NCBI RefSeq assembly: GCF_947648125.1
Contig: NZ_CANSMR010000024.1
Location: 1-64,000 of the forward strand
DNA: 64,000 nt
Direction of reading: 5' to 3'
From: an uncultured Bradyrhizobium sp.
Lineage (GTDB): Bacteria > Pseudomonadota > Alphaproteobacteria > Rhizobiales > Xanthobacteraceae
Of the stretch, positions 63,701 through 64,000 are shown piece by piece (position 1 is the first letter of the stretch; the number at the start of each line of letters is the position of its first letter). The notes below the pieces were generated by a model. It worked only from the letters and a program-made list of their open reading frames with translations, did no database searches and was not told where the DNA came from. The translations under genes and the position numbers were made by a program.

Positions 63701-64000
63701 GCCATCTGGCGTGCTGCTGATCCGTCGAGCTCGTTCTGGCGTGCGGTGATTTCCGCGATCGCGGAATCGAACGACGCCGGGCTCAGCGGCGGCGAGGGGC
63801 GGTAGACCTGGGCTGCGGCGCGCTCGACTGCTTCCGCCTGGCGCAGCCTTTCCTCCAGTTGCCGGTCCTGCATCTGCGGCTCCCGCTGCATCTGCGCTTC
63901 ACGCATCGGCTGGGGTTGCGGCTCGCGCGCCGGCTGCGGTCGCGAAATCTGCGACAGCCGCGCATCGAGGCGCGAAATCGCGTCGTTCAGCTGCCGTGCG
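60757..64000 (-). CDS. PodJ-like coiled-coil/Sel1 protein, 5' end outside window
   Basis: The frame is open past base 64000, so more than 1080 residues are coded. The N-terminal part is coiled coil (repeats such as LEQRVSYLLERLESADQR and SEIREALRTL) and Pro-rich. One membrane helix follows (IRSLLVGASVVVILLSTAKM). The periplasmic part has four or more Sel1/TPR-type repeats (AAYEVGVRFAEGKGVPANVDEAAKWYGRAAQAG and others, shortened). This order matches PodJ, the polar organiser, and related rhizobial localisation factors. The product ends soon after the Sel1 repeats without a clear peptidoglycan-binding domain. Confidence 0.75.
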   Translation of the reverse strand, partial: ARQLNDAISRLDARLSQISRPQPAREPQPQPMREAQMQREPQMQDRQLEERLRQAEAVERAAAQVYRPSPPLSPASFDSAIAEITARQNELDGSAARQMAPRVAPPMQQSAPPMAAYTPPPPPAAPAGPDFSSLERHLLKITSQIEALQRPDHIEQSIAAFRGELAEIRQAITEAMPRRAIESIENEIRSLHHRIDEIRQDSSNGQGHDQAQVITGIERALSEIREALRTLTPAEQLTGYDEAIRNLGAKLDMILRANDDPSTVHQLESAIAALRAIVSNVASNDALLQLSGDVHALAAKVDQLSQMSRAESHVDAFAGIEQRIAALALTLETRERPAGYDNTDAIEGALRSLSERIDRLQVGNDSSSAFTHLEQRVSYLLERLESADQRSGNLGRVEEGLHDIMRHLEAQHAHLASLADATRNTASPQPMMDSGIVDLVKRELSDIRFSQSETDRRTQDSLETVHNTLGHVVDRLAMIENDLRTVRTAPPPAPAPVEPRMEAPRMEMPRAAMPQPIAQPQPESYRPESYRPELPNPALAQEHFMSAPREFHAAQPVEAAPPPLPPRAISEILEPHAASARAIAPELPPDHPLEPGTRPSGRAASPSERIADSERAISDLPAGKKEPVSTSSFIAAARRAAQAAAAQPVNDKAARAASKAAAKAKEKADKAAKAAAVKGSAPATGAPEAQPSTITSKIRSLLVGASVVVILLSTAKMAMNLLDTSSAPQMPAIEHSEPAAPPVQPPAENSVSPAPAAPSSAPGPSVPGPSMTSPTPLGRQSNNTAAPNTLDSAQVTIPSAPAPAAASEPAAAPLAAASDITGTIPTAPPLGGKLATIQIPGGEKLPDAIGGPALRTAAIKGDAAAAYEVGVRFAEGKGVPANVDEAAKWYGRAAQAGVVPAMFRLGTFYEKGLSVKRDFDVARRYYVQAAERGNAKAMHNLAVLDADGGGKGADYKSAAQWFRKAADRGVADSQVNLGILYARGIGVEQNLAESFKWFSLAAAQGDADAGHKRDDIAKRLDPQSLAAAKLAIQTFTPEPQPSDAVNVPAPTGGWDGAPVQPAAAKSVKPPSKRTAALAAH

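Overview
The window looks like a chromosomal segment of a Bradyrhizobium-type alphaproteobacterium. This rests on high GC, a DUF3551 secreted protein, a class I lysyl-tRNA synthetase, an EcfG-type (GGAAC-N17-CGTT) promoter, a FixK/FNR box (TTGA-N6-TCAA), TamA/TamB, and several families of short palindromic intergenic repeats that I associate with this genus. The species is an inference; there is no rRNA in the window. No insertion sequence, phage, CRISPR array or replication origin is visible.

Layout. 1-5.7 kb: 3' end of a tRNA-Gly(CCC), two small envelope proteins, a luciferase-like flavin oxidoreductase, an old yellow enzyme, a DHDPS-family aldolase, and a protein with the metal-site pattern of LCIB-type carbonic anhydrases. 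5.7-11 kb: a minus-strand operon of DUF5132, an HMA-like protein, a P1B-type ATPase lacking the CPC motif, EcsC and DUF445. 11-13.7 kb: P450, LuxR-type regulator and NTF2-like protein. 13.8-15.5 kb: ECF sigma factor, DUF4142 protein and cupredoxin, with the same two-block promoter in front of the sigma gene and of the DUF4142 gene. 15.6-21.5 kb: LysR and Rieske oxygenase, a FixK-box-preceded PhaC-like enzyme, RidA, and a multi-domain CDGSH/ferredoxin/CDGSH/truncated-haemoglobin protein divergent from an HxlR regulator. 22-28.4 kb: tamA-tamB. 28.7-32.6 kb: a stress-promoter-driven secreted protein, and a flavin dehydrogenase whose 3' end is duplicated around an unknown gene. 32.7-42.5 kb: SCO protein, solute-binding protein, lysK, class II aldolase, S24-type regulator, DUF952, pyrD, MATE, MBL hydrolase and a small membrane protein. 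42.6-52.9 kb: the ligase-associated DNA-damage module (ligase, exonuclease, helicase, PdeM) in two divergent blocks separated by two methyltransferases and a solute-binding protein. 53-60.7 kb: LysR/EamA/MBL, Lrp/aminotransferase, TIGR02186/TauE, and a ClpP-fold membrane protein. 60.8-64 kb: a PodJ-like coiled-coil/Sel1 protein running off the end.

The most interesting signals are the CDGSH-haemoglobin fusion, the LCIB-like carbonic anhydrase, the Cys-less P1B ATPase operon, the matched ECF promoter pair, and palindromic repeats inserted in frame into both the ligase and the helicase of the same repair pathway.
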